In this document: positions 18,227 through 27,530 of the stretch, one piece after another | How positions within the stretch are numbered: the stretch's first letter is position 1 | Layout: every line of letters starts with the position of its first letter | DNA from: Bacillus cereus group sp. RP43 | GTDB taxonomy: Bacteria; Bacillota; Bacilli; Bacillales; Bacillaceae_G | Length of the DNA stretch: 64,000 nt | Direction of reading: 5' to 3' | NCBI RefSeq assembly: GCF_040459645.1 | Contig: NZ_JARVHQ010000001.1 | Span: 4,216,001-4,280,000, forward strand | Position numbers and translations under genes: made by a program | The notes under the pieces: model-generated | Database searches by the model: none | Told to the model about the DNA's origin: nothing | The model's input: only the letters and a program-made list of their open reading frames with translations

Positions 18227-19114
18227 ATGAAAATTCAATTAAAAGCTGATTTAATGCTACTACTAGTTACATTTTTTTGGGGTGCATCCATCCTACTTAC
18301 AAAGGTTGGTCTTGATGACATAGAAGAATATAATTTAATCGCATTGCGATTTATTATTGCCTTTCTTTTATCAGGTTTAATATTTTACAAACATTTATTC
18401 AAAGTCGATTTAAAAACTGTAAAATATGCTTTTATACTAGCTTCCGTTTTATTTATCGTCTATATTTTCGCGACTTTCGGTACAAAGTATACAAGCGTGT
18501 CTAATGCCGGTTTCTTACTATGTCTCACAGTCATTTTCATTCCGATATTATCAGCTATATTTTTAAAACACATTCCTGAAAAGAAAGTTATATTAGGAAT
18601 TGTGTTAACGATAATAGGAATCGGATTACTAACATTAACTAGTGAATTCAAGATCGGTAACGGCGATATATTTTGCATACTGTCTGCCTTATTTTATGCG
18701 ATTCACGTCATCATTACTGGAAGCGTAACAAAACATGTGAATTCAATTGCACTTGGAGTAATACAACTAGGTTTTGTCGGCCTATTTAGTCTTCTTTTTT
18801 CATTAGTGATGGAAACTCCAAAACTTCCTAGCACTATCGACTCCTGGCTAATAATCTTAGCCTTAAGCATATTTTGCACCGCAGTCGCATTCATTGTGCA
18901 AGTTATCGCCCAGCAATACACTACACCCACACATACGGGTCTTATCTTTTCATTAGAACCTGTCTTTTCAGCAGGATTTGCCTTCTTCTTCACGGGTGAA
19001 ACTCTCACAGGGAAAGGATACTTAGGGGCGACACTTATATTAGTAAGTGTATTGATTGCTGAGGTGGATTTTAAGGGGTTGTTGCGGGTTAATTATAAGA
19101 AGAATGTGGAGTAA
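18227..19114 (+). CDS. EamA/DMT-family transporter (RhaT/YdcZ-like superfamily)
   Basis: 295 residues with ten predicted helices in two EamA repeats: MLLLVTFFWGASILLTKVG opens the first and GDIFCILSALFYAIHVIITG the second (about residue 147). THTGLIFSLEPVFSAGFAFFFTGE is the conserved end of repeat two. Drug/metabolite exporter of unknown substrate. GAGGGAATAGAA precedes the ATG. The last 30 codons shift to G/T-ending codons, unlike the part before. Confidence 0.85.
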   Translation: MKIQLKADLMLLLVTFFWGASILLTKVGLDDIEEYNLIALRFIIAFLLSGLIFYKHLFKVDLKTVKYAFILASVLFIVYIFATFGTKYTSVSNAGFLLCLTVIFIPILSAIFLKHIPEKKVILGIVLTIIGIGLLTLTSEFKIGNGDIFCILSALFYAIHVIITGSVTKHVNSIALGVIQLGFVGLFSLLFSLVMETPKLPSTIDSWLIILALSIFCTAVAFIVQVIAQQYTTPTHTGLIFSLEPVFSAGFAFFFTGETLTGKGYLGATLILVSVLIAEVDFKGLLRVNYKKNVE

Positions 19115-19204
19115 GTATTTTATTAAGATAGTTAAACATACCCCGAAAATAGTCGTTTGTATTATTTTCATTCTCTTAGCTTAAATTTTCTTTTAAATGA
19201 CCTT

Positions 19205-19244
19205 TTTTTAGATGCTATCTTCGAATGAGGTAGCATCTAAAAAA
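19205..19244. terminator. Bidirectional terminator
   Basis: TTTTTTAGATGCTA/TAGCATCTAAAAAA stem; convergent genes on both sides. Confidence 0.85.
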
Positions 19245-19257
19245 TGTTGAAAATTAC

Positions 19258-20025
19258 TTAATGAATATAATCATAAAGATTTTTCGCTAACAATAAACAA
19301 GTTACTGTAATGAAAAGGGCACGAACATAACCACTTCCTTTTTTTATAGCAAATTTGGAGCCAACAATCCCTCCAGCAATTTGAGCAATCCCCATTATAA
19401 AACCATACGCATAATTCACTTGCCCTACATACATAAACATCAACAATGCACCAACATTACTTCCTAAATTAAGAAGCTTCGCATTACCTGCTGCTTTTAA
19501 AAAATCATACCCAATAAATAAAAGAGAAAACATTAAAAACGAACCTGTTCCAGGACCTAGAAATCCATCATAAAAACCAATAGCAAAAACAAAGAAAGTA
19601 AAAATAATGACGTGTCGACCAGACAATTTCTTATGAGTGGAAATACTACCCCAATCCTTTTTAAATATCGTATAAATAGCGACCGCACCAAGCATGATCA
19701 GCATCAATGGCTTCAGTAGTTCTGGGTTCATTAAATGAACGGTCCATGCCCCTATTATGGAACCTATGAAAGTGAGTGGAACTAATTTAAACGCCGATTT
19801 CAAATCAAGATTACCAGAACGATAAAACACAATATTACTAGTTGCACACCCCATTGTCGACGCTAGTTTATTCGTAGCTACTGCACTTGCTGGATTCAAT
19901 CCTGTAAATAATAAAGCAGGTAAGGCAATGAGTCCACCACCACCTACAACTGAATCAATAAATGCAGCTAAAAATCCAAAAGCAATCAAAATAATTAATA
20001 CGGATGGGTCTAAATAAAAATCCAT
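19258..20025 (-). CDS. TSUP-family (TauE/SafE) membrane permease
   Basis: 255 residues from MDFYLDPSVLI. ATG 20025 has GGGGAGG upstream and is preferred to ATG 20049. GFLAAFIDSVVGGGGLIALPALL (about residues 13-35) and GFYDGFLGPGTGSFLMFSLL in the second half are the two repeats of TauE/SafE proteins, each with a Gly-rich loop. These export or import sulphur compounds or small organic anions. Divergent from a TrmB-like regulator. Confidence 0.88.
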   Translation of the reverse strand: MDFYLDPSVLIILIAFGFLAAFIDSVVGGGGLIALPALLFTGLNPASAVATNKLASTMGCATSNIVFYRSGNLDLKSAFKLVPLTFIGSIIGAWTVHLMNPELLKPLMLIMLGAVAIYTIFKKDWGSISTHKKLSGRHVIIFTFFVFAIGFYDGFLGPGTGSFLMFSLLFIGYDFLKAAGNAKLLNLGSNVGALLMFMYVGQVNYAYGFIMGIAQIAGGIVGSKFAIKKGSGYVRALFITVTCLLLAKNLYDYIH

Positions 20026-20135
20026 ATTGTTAACCTCCCCTTTAGTCACTATCCGAATAGTAACTAATAATTTGCTAAATGTAAACAGTTATTGTAACGT
20101 TAAAATATAAAAGCAAACATCGGAGGACGAAAAAA

Positions 20136-20921
20136 GTGGACTACATAGTGCAACAGCTAAAAAAAATTGGTTTCAATGAATATGAAGCTAAATCTTATGT
20201 ATCTCTTGTTAAACAGGGGCCTGTCACAGCCTACCAAGTAAGTAAGGATTCAGGTGTCCCAAGAGCGCGAATTTATGAGATTTTAGGTAACCTTGTAGAA
20301 AAAGGAATTGTCATGAAGGAAGAAATAAATGACACCACTCGCTATTCACCTCTACCTGTTGAAATCTTTTTACAGAAGGCTCAATCAGAATGGCAGTCTA
20401 CTTATGAAGGAATCAGTGATTCATTAAAAAAACTAGAAACTTCCGAGGAAAAAATGGATAATCGAGTGATTACTTTAAAAGACAATAAAACAATCATTAG
20501 CTATTGTCAGGCATTAATAAAAAAAGCAGAACGACGTATTATCATTTCAATGTGGGATGAGATGTATGAAGCGTTAAAAGAAGATCTATCTGAAGTAGCT
20601 GATAAAGTTACAATACAAGGTATTACCCTACATGTTGAAAATCCCATTAAAAATCTAGAAACCCACCGTATAACACCTTATACCGAAACCCGGTCTACAG
20701 AACATTGGTTTATTTTGTCGATAGATTCTAAAGAGATGATTTATGGACCATCACTTGAAGAGCGTAATATTGCTTTTTATACAGATGACCCCGTTCATAT
20801 ATACCTATTAGAGGATTACGTATGGCATGATGTTTTAGTAAATCGACTTGTCCGACGTAGCCAAGATGATTTGCAGCAATGGATTACTACAGAACGAAAA
20901 TCCTTCTTTATGGAAAAATAA
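20136..20921 (+). CDS. TrmB-family transcriptional regulator
   Basis: 261 residues, GTG start with GGAGGAC about ten bases upstream. The N-terminal winged helix (GFNEYEAKSYVSLVKQGPVT, then RARIYEILGNLVEKG, residues about 12-60) is the TrmB/sugar-specific type. A coiled linker follows, then a C-terminal domain with TEHWFILSIDSKEMIYG and an aromatic-rich end, like the effector domain of TrmB. Its position, divergent from the TSUP permease, suggests control of that gene. Confidence 0.8.
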   Translation: MDYIVQQLKKIGFNEYEAKSYVSLVKQGPVTAYQVSKDSGVPRARIYEILGNLVEKGIVMKEEINDTTRYSPLPVEIFLQKAQSEWQSTYEGISDSLKKLETSEEKMDNRVITLKDNKTIISYCQALIKKAERRIIISMWDEMYEALKEDLSEVADKVTIQGITLHVENPIKNLETHRITPYTETRSTEHWFILSIDSKEMIYGPSLEERNIAFYTDDPVHIYLLEDYVWHDVLVNRLVRRSQDDLQQWITTERKSFFMEK

Positions 20922-20948
20922 GAAACATATTCAAAGAATCAAAAAATA

Positions 20949-20985
20949 AAGCATAAGTGAATGAAATAGAACACTTATGCTTTAT
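20949..20985 (+). terminator. Terminator after the TrmB-like gene
   Basis: AAAGCATAAGTG/CACTTATGCTTT stem with a T-rich tail. Confidence 0.85.
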
Positions 20986-21013
20986 TTTATTTACAAAGTG
21001 ATACTCCAGTCTT

Positions 21014-22303
21014 TTAACTATTCCCCTCCACAAACCGCCCAAACTCCTTCAAAAATCTCAGCTTAAAACTCCCCACAGGTCCATTCCGATGCTTCGCCAC
21101 ATGAATCTCCGTCATCTCTTTCTGCATCGTTTCCTTATTATAATAATCCTCACGATACATAAGCATAATGACATCCGCATCTTGCTCAATTTGTCCCGTC
21201 TCTCTTAAATCAGACAAAAGTGGTCGCTTATCTTGACGTGACTCTACGGAACGAGACAATTGCGATAACGCCACTATACAAACATTTAAATCACGCGCTA
21301 ACAACTTAAGCTTACGTGAAATTTCACTAATCTCTTGAAATCGATTGCCCTTATGCTTCGGATCGCCCGTAATGAGCTGCAAATAATCTACAATAACTAA
21401 AAGCTTTTTATCACTGTGCTTCCTCTTTAACTTACGAGTTTGCATCCAAATATCTTGCACCCTAACACCTGCATTATCGTAAATCTCAAGTGGTAATTCC
21501 CCGATCTCCGCAAACGCCTTACTCACCTTTTCCCAGTCTTCCATCGCAAAACGGTGCTTCGGATTTTTCAGCCTGCCTCCTGACACTTCACCCGCGCAAG
21601 ACGCCAGCCTTTTTAACAATTGCTTACTACTCATCTCTAATGAAAACAGCCCAACTGCCGCTCCAGACTTCGCCGCATGCAGCGCGATATTTAACGCAAA
21701 CGCAGTTTTCCCCATAGAAGGACGTGCACCAAGAACGACAAAATCACCTTCCTGCAATCCGCACGTCATTTTATTTAACGATGTATAACCAGTCTCAATA
21801 CCAGTATTCTCTTTCGCATCTTGATGAAGCTCCTCATACAACCCAACTAACGCATCCTTCAAATCAAACTCACATACACAGTCCTTTTCCTCTAACTCAC
21901 AAAGTTCCGTAATCGTCTCACCAATAATTTTCTCATTCTTCTCCGCAATAAGACGCTCTCCCATCTTGTGTCCAAGAACACCAGCCTGATACATCTTCCA
22001 GGCACCTCGAACAAGCCCCTCATAATAAGAGAAGTTGCTAGTCGCAGGCACACCATCCATTAACCCTATAAAATACTCCATTCCTCCGATCCCCTTCAAA
22101 AAATTCGGATCTACTCTAGAAATGAGCGTCACAAGATCAATCGGTTGCCCCTCTTCTTCCATTTTTCGCATTAACTGAAATATAGACTTATGCACTGGCA
22201 TAGAAAAATACTGCTCCGTCAAACGGCACTCCTTAATAAGCTCTCCATCAAGTAACAGAGAACCTAACACCGTCTTTTCCGCCTCCACATTTTGAATACT
22301 CAT
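21014..22303 (-). CDS. DnaB-like replicative helicase (paralogue)
   Basis: 429 residues from MSIQNVEAEKTVLG; ATG 22303 overlaps the stop of the DnaD-like gene (ATGA), giving translational coupling. The DnaB N-terminal domain is followed by the RecA-like domain with Walker A ARPSMGKTA (about 193-201), Walker B VIVDYLQL, and SQLSR/RPLLSDLRE motifs. Paired with a DnaD-like gene and separate from the main dnaB context, it resembles phage or mobile-element replication modules. Codons end almost only in G/T, unlike neighbours. Confidence 0.85.
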   Translation of the reverse strand: MSIQNVEAEKTVLGSLLLDGELIKECRLTEQYFSMPVHKSIFQLMRKMEEEGQPIDLVTLISRVDPNFLKGIGGMEYFIGLMDGVPATSNFSYYEGLVRGAWKMYQAGVLGHKMGERLIAEKNEKIIGETITELCELEEKDCVCEFDLKDALVGLYEELHQDAKENTGIETGYTSLNKMTCGLQEGDFVVLGARPSMGKTAFALNIALHAAKSGAAVGLFSLEMSSKQLLKRLASCAGEVSGGRLKNPKHRFAMEDWEKVSKAFAEIGELPLEIYDNAGVRVQDIWMQTRKLKRKHSDKKLLVIVDYLQLITGDPKHKGNRFQEISEISRKLKLLARDLNVCIVALSQLSRSVESRQDKRPLLSDLRETGQIEQDADVIMLMYREDYYNKETMQKEMTEIHVAKHRNGPVGSFKLRFLKEFGRFVEGNS

Positions 22304-23160
22304 GGCCGCCACCCGCGCTCCGCTAAAAAGCGCTGCAACTCTTCCTCAGACGGCGCATTCTTCTCCCACTCCTCACACCTCGCCAAAAACTCCTCCGTCT
22401 CCCCCGTACTAACAGACGAATCCTTATTCCTAAAGCTCGCCGTATCCGCCTCAACCTCAGAAACTTTTGTAAATCCTTTCCCGTGCCACCCTCTCAAAAT
22501 GCCCTTCACATAAGCAACCGTCCGCTTATTATTCTCAAACGCAATTTGAAGAGCCTTCAGCACAAGCTCCTCTGACAAATCTTCCATCCACGCACTCAGT
22601 TCCTCTACAGTATGAGGAGACAAACTACCAAAATGTTGCTCATAAAAAGAAAACACGCGACTCCCCGTCTCTTCCTCTATAACCTCTTCTTCCTCTGCCT
22701 CCTCACAAACTGGCTCAACATCATCCACAGCTAAATCACTCGGCATACCGAAATGTGCTAAAAGCATCGGAACATTCAGCTCCTCCTCAGCGCACTTCTG
22801 AAGAAACATATGTACAAACTCCTTATTCTTCACACCCTTAAGTTCACGAAGCACACACTTCTCCACATTCGTATTCGTCACCGGATTATAACGAAGCCAA
22901 TTTAAAACGAATAACTCTCGTGTATCCGCATCATAAAGAATCTTCCCATAATCAATGAAACGCTGCACAAGCTTATCAACAGTCTCCCGATTATAACCCG
23001 TCTCCATCTCAGCTAACCGCTTCGGGAAAGGAAAAATACCACACTGCGTCGTCTTCGAACAAGTTAATAAGTAAACATAAAAATACCGCTCCTCTGGCGT
23101 CAAATCCAAAACAAAATCATCCTGCCAAAAATTCACCTGCACATTACGATACACCGCCAT
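22300..23160 (-). CDS. DnaD-like replisome organiser
   Basis: 286 residues from MAVYRNVQVNFWQDDFVLDL; ATG 23160 has GGGAGGAAC upstream. The first about 110 residues form a winged-helix primosome domain (LTPEERYFYVYLLTC, FPKRLAEMETGYNRETVDKL). After an acidic linker rich in Glu, the DnaD C-terminal domain follows (VFSFYEQHFGSLSPHTVEEL to YVKGILRGWHGKGF). DnaD-type proteins remodel origin DNA and load DnaB. It is the first gene of a two-gene operon with the DnaB-like helicase. Confidence 0.85.
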   Translation of the reverse strand: MAVYRNVQVNFWQDDFVLDLTPEERYFYVYLLTCSKTTQCGIFPFPKRLAEMETGYNRETVDKLVQRFIDYGKILYDADTRELFVLNWLRYNPVTNTNVEKCVLRELKGVKNKEFVHMFLQKCAEEELNVPMLLAHFGMPSDLAVDDVEPVCEEAEEEEVIEEETGSRVFSFYEQHFGSLSPHTVEELSAWMEDLSEELVLKALQIAFENNKRTVAYVKGILRGWHGKGFTKVSEVEADTASFRNKDSSVSTGETEEFLARCEEWEKNAPSEEELQRFLAERGWRP

Positions 23161-23368
23161 CAAAGTTCCTCCCGTCTCCATTCAAAAATGAAAATTCCTC
23201 TTTGTACTATATATAGGAAGGAGGGCCCGGTTTTTGGCGTGTTATTTCAAAATTTTTTTGACTACTACTACTACGGTGTTTGTTGGCGTTTTTGTTTTGT
23301 TGTGTTTTTTCTTAGTGATTTATTACTTGATAGGGGCTTGTAAGGGGTATGGAAGGGGCTTATGAGGG

Positions 23369-23694
23369 CTAATTATCGGTTACTTTGATTAGGAAAACTC
23401 GATTTGAGAAGCCGCCTCTTTCTTTTGCTTTCTTTTTACGGATGTTGTTGATTTCTTCTAGTGTTGTGCCTTCGAGTTCGGCTAGGGCGTTTATTAGTTC
23501 TAATAGGTCGGATAGTTCTTCTAGTTTGTGGGGTTTTGTTTTTGCTTCGATGTATTCCGTTAGTTCTTCTTGTGTTTTCTTGCAGATTTCTTTTATGTAT
23601 TCGTCTTCGGATAGAATTCTTGTTGTGGGTGTTTTTCCGTTGGTTTTTATTATTTGTGGGATTTTTTTCGGATTAGTTTGTTGTAGGTTGGCAT
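23369..23694 (-). pseudogene. MazG-like nucleotide pyrophosphohydrolase with frameshift
   Basis: On the minus strand, ATG 23694 starts MPTYNKLIRKK and hits stops after 14 codons. One base further in frame, the sequence continues IPQIIKTNGKTPTTRILSED, then EELSDLLELINALAELEG, the EExxD-type MazG helices, and ends RVFLIKVTDN. The shift falls on a run of seven A (about 23671-23677). Homology to the intact 57106 paralogue covers the whole length. Either one A was lost, or slippage on the A run restores the protein. Codons end almost only in A/C. Confidence 0.75.
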
Positions 23695-23898
23695 GGGGGT
23701 TTCCCTCCGTTTGGTTTTTCTTCTATAAATTATTTAATTAATTTGTCAGATAATACAAATTGAAATTCATCAAATGAACTACCTGTAAAAATACTTATAA
23801 AGGTAAAAAAACAGAAGAATTTATCTTACGATGATACTCAATGAAAAAAGGATAAAATATGATATCGAGAATAGTTTTTAGGCTTAATAAAATAGAAG

Positions 23899-23940
23899 GA
23901 CAGCTTCCCTATTTTATTACTAATGGGGAAACTGTCTACT
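23899..23940. terminator. Hairpin terminator near the MerR remnant
   Basis: GGACAGCTTCCC/GGGGAAACTGTC pair with some mismatches around an AT-rich loop. On the minus strand it follows the MerR-family remnant. Confidence 0.5.
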
Positions 23941-23969
23941 TACAGGCTATATTTTATTCATCGCTTCTT

Positions 23970-24521
23970 TTATATACTGTTCTTCCTCACTCGTAAAAAG
24001 AGCGGGGAATTCGCCCATGGGATTTTAGATTGTTTGATTATATCCTCTATATCACCTTGAGGGGTATCAAGATAATTCGTTATCTCTTCTATTAAATTGA
24101 AAAATCCCTTCAAAGTAACTTGAACATCATGATGACTCGGATCCTTCTCCTCTTCCTTATATCTTTTCAACTTCCCTATCACATCCATAAAACGCTGATC
24201 AAACTTTTCTTTTAATTCCTTACTGTTATAAAACACTTGAACACTCTCATTTGATAAGTGTTCCCTTAACCATTCTTTATTTTCTTTTTCCCATATAAAA
24301 GTTTGAAGAAACGAAGAAAACAAAGCGATATCCACTCTTTCTTCCTTTTGAAACTTCTTCGTCATCTCATCCATATGCGAAAGTACCTTCGCAATTCTTT
24401 CTTGCTCTGCCAAAAGCACTTCTCTTTGAAAATGCATTTGTCTTAAAAAATCTTCAGTCTCTACATCACGCTGCAATATAATATTTTGAATTTCCCCAAG
24501 CGAAAAACCGATATGCTTATA
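23970..24521 (-). pseudogene. MerR-family regulator, N-terminally truncated
   Basis: From 24521 the minus strand reads YKHIGFSLGEIQNIILQRDV, the end of a MerR DNA-binding domain, followed by a long helical dimerisation and effector region (FQREVLLAEQERIAKVLSHM) typical of MerR/TipA relatives. The first 50 or so residues including the helix-turn-helix are missing. The sequence changes abruptly at about 24519-24523 into a different gene on the other strand. Any product from the ATG/GTG at 24476 could not bind DNA. Confidence 0.75.
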
Positions 24522-24724
24522 TTACATTAGATGAATTTCAACAACTACAATTGGGTATGACATATGAGGAATGTATAAAACCTATTGATGGTGAAGGGAA
24601 ATTAACCTCCGAAAGTTATAATTATAAAATATATGAATTTGAATCTTTATCTGGTAAAGGTATCGCACTACTAAGCTTTTATAACAATAAATTGGAATCT
24701 AAAACACAAAATGGTTTAAATTAA
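24521..24724 (+). pseudogene. DUF3862/SmpA-type lipoprotein, C-terminal remnant
   Basis: From the same junction the plus strand reads ITLDEFQQLQLGMTYEECIK and ends SFYNNKLESKTQNGLN. This is the repeat domain of BLIP-like/SmpA lipoproteins (pattern T-x-x-E-F/Y-x-x-x-x-GMTYEEV, then a G-x-G-xx-L-x-F-x-NxKL strand). Signal peptide, lipobox and start codon are missing. With the headless MerR gene it marks one deletion that removed the shared promoter region and both 5' ends. Confidence 0.6.
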
Positions 24725-24778
24725 ACAGTAATTCTCCTTAAGATTTAATGTCTTCCCACCTACAAATACAATTTCACA

Positions 24779-24813
24779 AAAAGTCCCTTCTTTATTATTA
24801 AGAGGGGACTTTT
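24779..24813 (+). terminator. Terminator after the DUF3862 remnant
   Basis: AAAAGTCCC(n)GGGGACTTTT stem with an AT loop. Confidence 0.7.
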
Positions 24814-25016
24814 ACACTTATATATCAATATCTAAGAGGCTATCTTATCATTCAATTAGCTCACAGAATTTAAAACAAAAATATTTGTTCAATCATTTTT
24901 TCATATCCTTCTAAAAATATTGTTACATTAATAATTTTTCATTACTCAATATAAAAATAGCAATACTCCACACCCCAAAACACAAAACTAATGTACATAC
25001 GGTATCTTTTCGGCTA

Positions 25017-27071
25017 CTATTTTCTATTTGATGTGTCATCAAATTTAAAAAATTCAGTTTGGAGTTCCATCCAATAGTTAATGTCTTTAACATCTTTAAC
25101 AGTACTCACCAATTTCTTTTTAGTAAAATCTATTACATAAAAAGCATCTATCCATTCATTTACACCTTTATTCCTCATATTATTAATCTTCTGTTCAATT
25201 AACACCCCATAATCTTTTTCTCTATATTTAGAAAAAGAATTTAGTTCCTGATAATTTATCTTGTACTTTTTATAAACTAGTTTTTTTCCAGCTATATAAA
25301 AAGCCTCCTCGCCCATAACAGTATATTGTTTAAAAGCAAAATTATCTTTAAAAGGATTAGCTAGATAATTCAAGAAATTTTCTAAACTAGGTGCCTTAGA
25401 AAAATCCCACCAATGCTTTATTATAAAATTAACCCCTGTCTTGCTTAATCTATTTATATCCTGGATTAAAACAACAGGATAAGCAAAAAATCTCCAGAAA
25501 TCTTCTCGAGTTAAAATGGGAACATTTTTATTTAAATGTACTCCAGAAAACTTCCCTTCATTTGTTAATAAAAATCCCTTTACCTCTTCGAAATCAGGTA
25601 CATCAATATTCTTTTCTTTTTTTAATTTAGCAATAAATAAATCTTTATTTCTTTCAATAAATTTACAAATATAATCTACTTGTATAATGCCATCATATGT
25701 ATAATTTAATTTTCTTAAATTACTTATACTTTCAAATTTCTTCATAGTGTGTTTGACATCAGCAATAAATAATGTTTTGTCATACATAAACATCAAATCA
25801 ATCTCTATTGATAAATCTTTAAACTCTATATTCTTTGGATAGACTAAAAATTCGTTATTGTTCTTAAACAGTAACTCTTTTACTACCTTTAAATCATCTA
25901 TAAGTTCAGCTTCATAAAACTTCTTATCTATGGCTTTAGGAACAATATTATTTAGCAAATATGTAAATTCAATATCTGTGCCCCAATTTAAAATCAAATA
26001 TTGAGATTTATACTTTTGAACAGGATACAAGTACAAATCAACTTTCTCTATATTCGATACAAAATAGTTCTCAAGAACTTTGTAAAACTGTTCCTTTGAA
26101 ATAATTTTTTTAAAATCCTTTTTGATAATTCCCTCATAATTTATCCTTAACCAAGTTGATTTAGATGTATTAATATTATCAACAAATTCGCAAATACTAT
26201 CCCAGACATTATAAATATCTTGAATAGTAATACCATTTTCTATTTCATCATCTACTTTATATCCAAAATCTTTATACAGAAATTCTAAACTTGTTCTTCT
26301 GAATAATGACCGGGTAAATCGCTCACCTCTTCTATCTAAAGATATCATTCTTCGCTGTTGTCTGTTAGCCTCATATAAAATCGTCACTAAGTCGAGATTA
26401 TTATCGGAGGATTCGAAAATATAACAATTTTCATTTAATGAAAAATTGTATCTTCCACTTAATAAATCAAAAAAGTTATTCTTAAACTCTATTATCAAGC
26501 CGTATTCCATTATTAGCCTTTTTACAAACTCTTCATTATTATTTCCACACCTAATTTCCTGCTTTTTCTCTAATTCTATGCTATCAGCTAATAAATTAGT
26601 GTCGTATAAAAATTGACTATATATTTCTAAACACTTTTCATTTGAATGCCTTTTATATTCTTGGAAAATCAATTGTTCAAAATAATATAGTACATTTTTT
26701 ATGTCCTTTTTATTTTTACTAAGTAACTCATTTATCATTTGATTCTTATTTTCTCTTGATTTTTGATAAACTGGTAAAAAATCCCTGTATATTTTTTTTA
26801 TATTTTGACAGAAATCCAACGCTTCATTAGAAAAATTAGAACAAATATATTCATCCTTTTCTATTAACTCCAAAAATTCATAGACTCTTTTGTAATCTTC
26901 TCCGAACATATCATATACGTTACTTTTTAGTACGACAAAAAAAGTTGAACCACTAATTTCGCATCCCTGTTTTAGATATATACTTGCCTTATCTATATCG
27001 GATTGTTTCAGGCTTTTTTTTAATTTTTTTAATAATTTCTCCATATTTCTAGTTAGCTGATTCTTTGACAT
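25017..27071 (-). CDS. Large protein with PD-(D/E)XK-like motif, defence candidate
   Basis: 684 residues, no recognised full-length family. The N-terminal 150 residues are helical and charged; residues about 233-262 are very Arg-rich (NRQQRRMISLDRRGERFTRS). In the middle EIDLMFMYDKTLFIADVKH (about 423-441) has the spacing of a PD-(D/E)XK nuclease core: D425, then D438-x-K440 on adjacent strands. Later comes an aromatic WRFFAYPVVLIQDI segment. It has very low GC, stands alone with a long upstream gap, and lies next to a DUF3427 helicase and NUDIX gene. A restriction-like or other defence role is an inference. Confidence 0.6.
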   Translation of the reverse strand: MSKNQLTRNMEKLLKKLKKSLKQSDIDKASIYLKQGCEISGSTFFVVLKSNVYDMFGEDYKRVYEFLELIEKDEYICSNFSNEALDFCQNIKKIYRDFLPVYQKSRENKNQMINELLSKNKKDIKNVLYYFEQLIFQEYKRHSNEKCLEIYSQFLYDTNLLADSIELEKKQEIRCGNNNEEFVKRLIMEYGLIIEFKNNFFDLLSGRYNFSLNENCYIFESSDNNLDLVTILYEANRQQRRMISLDRRGERFTRSLFRRTSLEFLYKDFGYKVDDEIENGITIQDIYNVWDSICEFVDNINTSKSTWLRINYEGIIKKDFKKIISKEQFYKVLENYFVSNIEKVDLYLYPVQKYKSQYLILNWGTDIEFTYLLNNIVPKAIDKKFYEAELIDDLKVVKELLFKNNNEFLVYPKNIEFKDLSIEIDLMFMYDKTLFIADVKHTMKKFESISNLRKLNYTYDGIIQVDYICKFIERNKDLFIAKLKKEKNIDVPDFEEVKGFLLTNEGKFSGVHLNKNVPILTREDFWRFFAYPVVLIQDINRLSKTGVNFIIKHWWDFSKAPSLENFLNYLANPFKDNFAFKQYTVMGEEAFYIAGKKLVYKKYKINYQELNSFSKYREKDYGVLIEQKINNMRNKGVNEWIDAFYVIDFTKKKLVSTVKDVKDINYWMELQTEFFKFDDTSNRK

Positions 27072-27457
27072 ATCTATACTCCTTCCATGTTTTTTTAAAA
27101 AATTTACTCCTCAATAATACACATTAAATTATTTTAATCAGATATAACAATTCGTTTTATATTTTGTAATGTTTTACCAACCTTTTAGAATCTTATTATA
27201 CCAAAAATTACATAAAAAATTAGAATAATTTGGTTATCCTTGTATAGGAAGTTCCTATATTTATCAATATTTTAATCTTATAAAACAATATATTATAATC
27301 GACATTTCAATAACTGTTACAAATAAACAAACTCATATACAGACAACTAAGCACATAATTTTGTGGTCACAAATGGTCACAGAACTTACAATAACCATTG
27401 CTTTTTTAATGGAATTTCATTTATACAAACCTGTGAAAACCCCTTTAAATCAACGTT
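27072..27457. other. AT-rich gene-free stretch upstream of the 684-aa gene
   Basis: No gene supported. GTGGTCACAAATGGTCACA near 27362 is a direct TGGTCAC repeat 11 bases apart, possibly a regulator site. Confidence 0.35.
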
Positions 27458-27530
27458 TCTCCCGTAGCTCAGCAGGGAGAGCGCCACCTTGACAGGGTGG
27501 AGGTCGTGAGTTCGAGCCTAACCGGAATCA
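27458..27530 (+). tRNA. Decayed tRNA-Val(GAC)-like gene
   Basis: TAGCTCAGCAGGGAGAGC forms a proper D arm. CCACC-TTGACAG-GGTGG is a perfect anticodon arm with GAC. GTTCGAGC is a normal T loop. The T stem has one mismatch (GTGAG/CTAAC), and the acceptor stem TCTCCCG/CGGAATC pairs at only four of seven positions; no CCA follows. It is single, far from any tRNA cluster. Most likely a pseudo-tRNA or attachment-site relic. Confidence 0.55.

Noticed and set aside
23385..23741. Plus-strand open frame of 118 codons
   Set aside because: Antisense of the MazG-like pseudogene; Ser/Phe-rich product without family features.
27458..27530. Functional tRNA-Val
   Set aside because: Acceptor stem has three mismatches and no CCA follows; kept only as tRNA-like relic.
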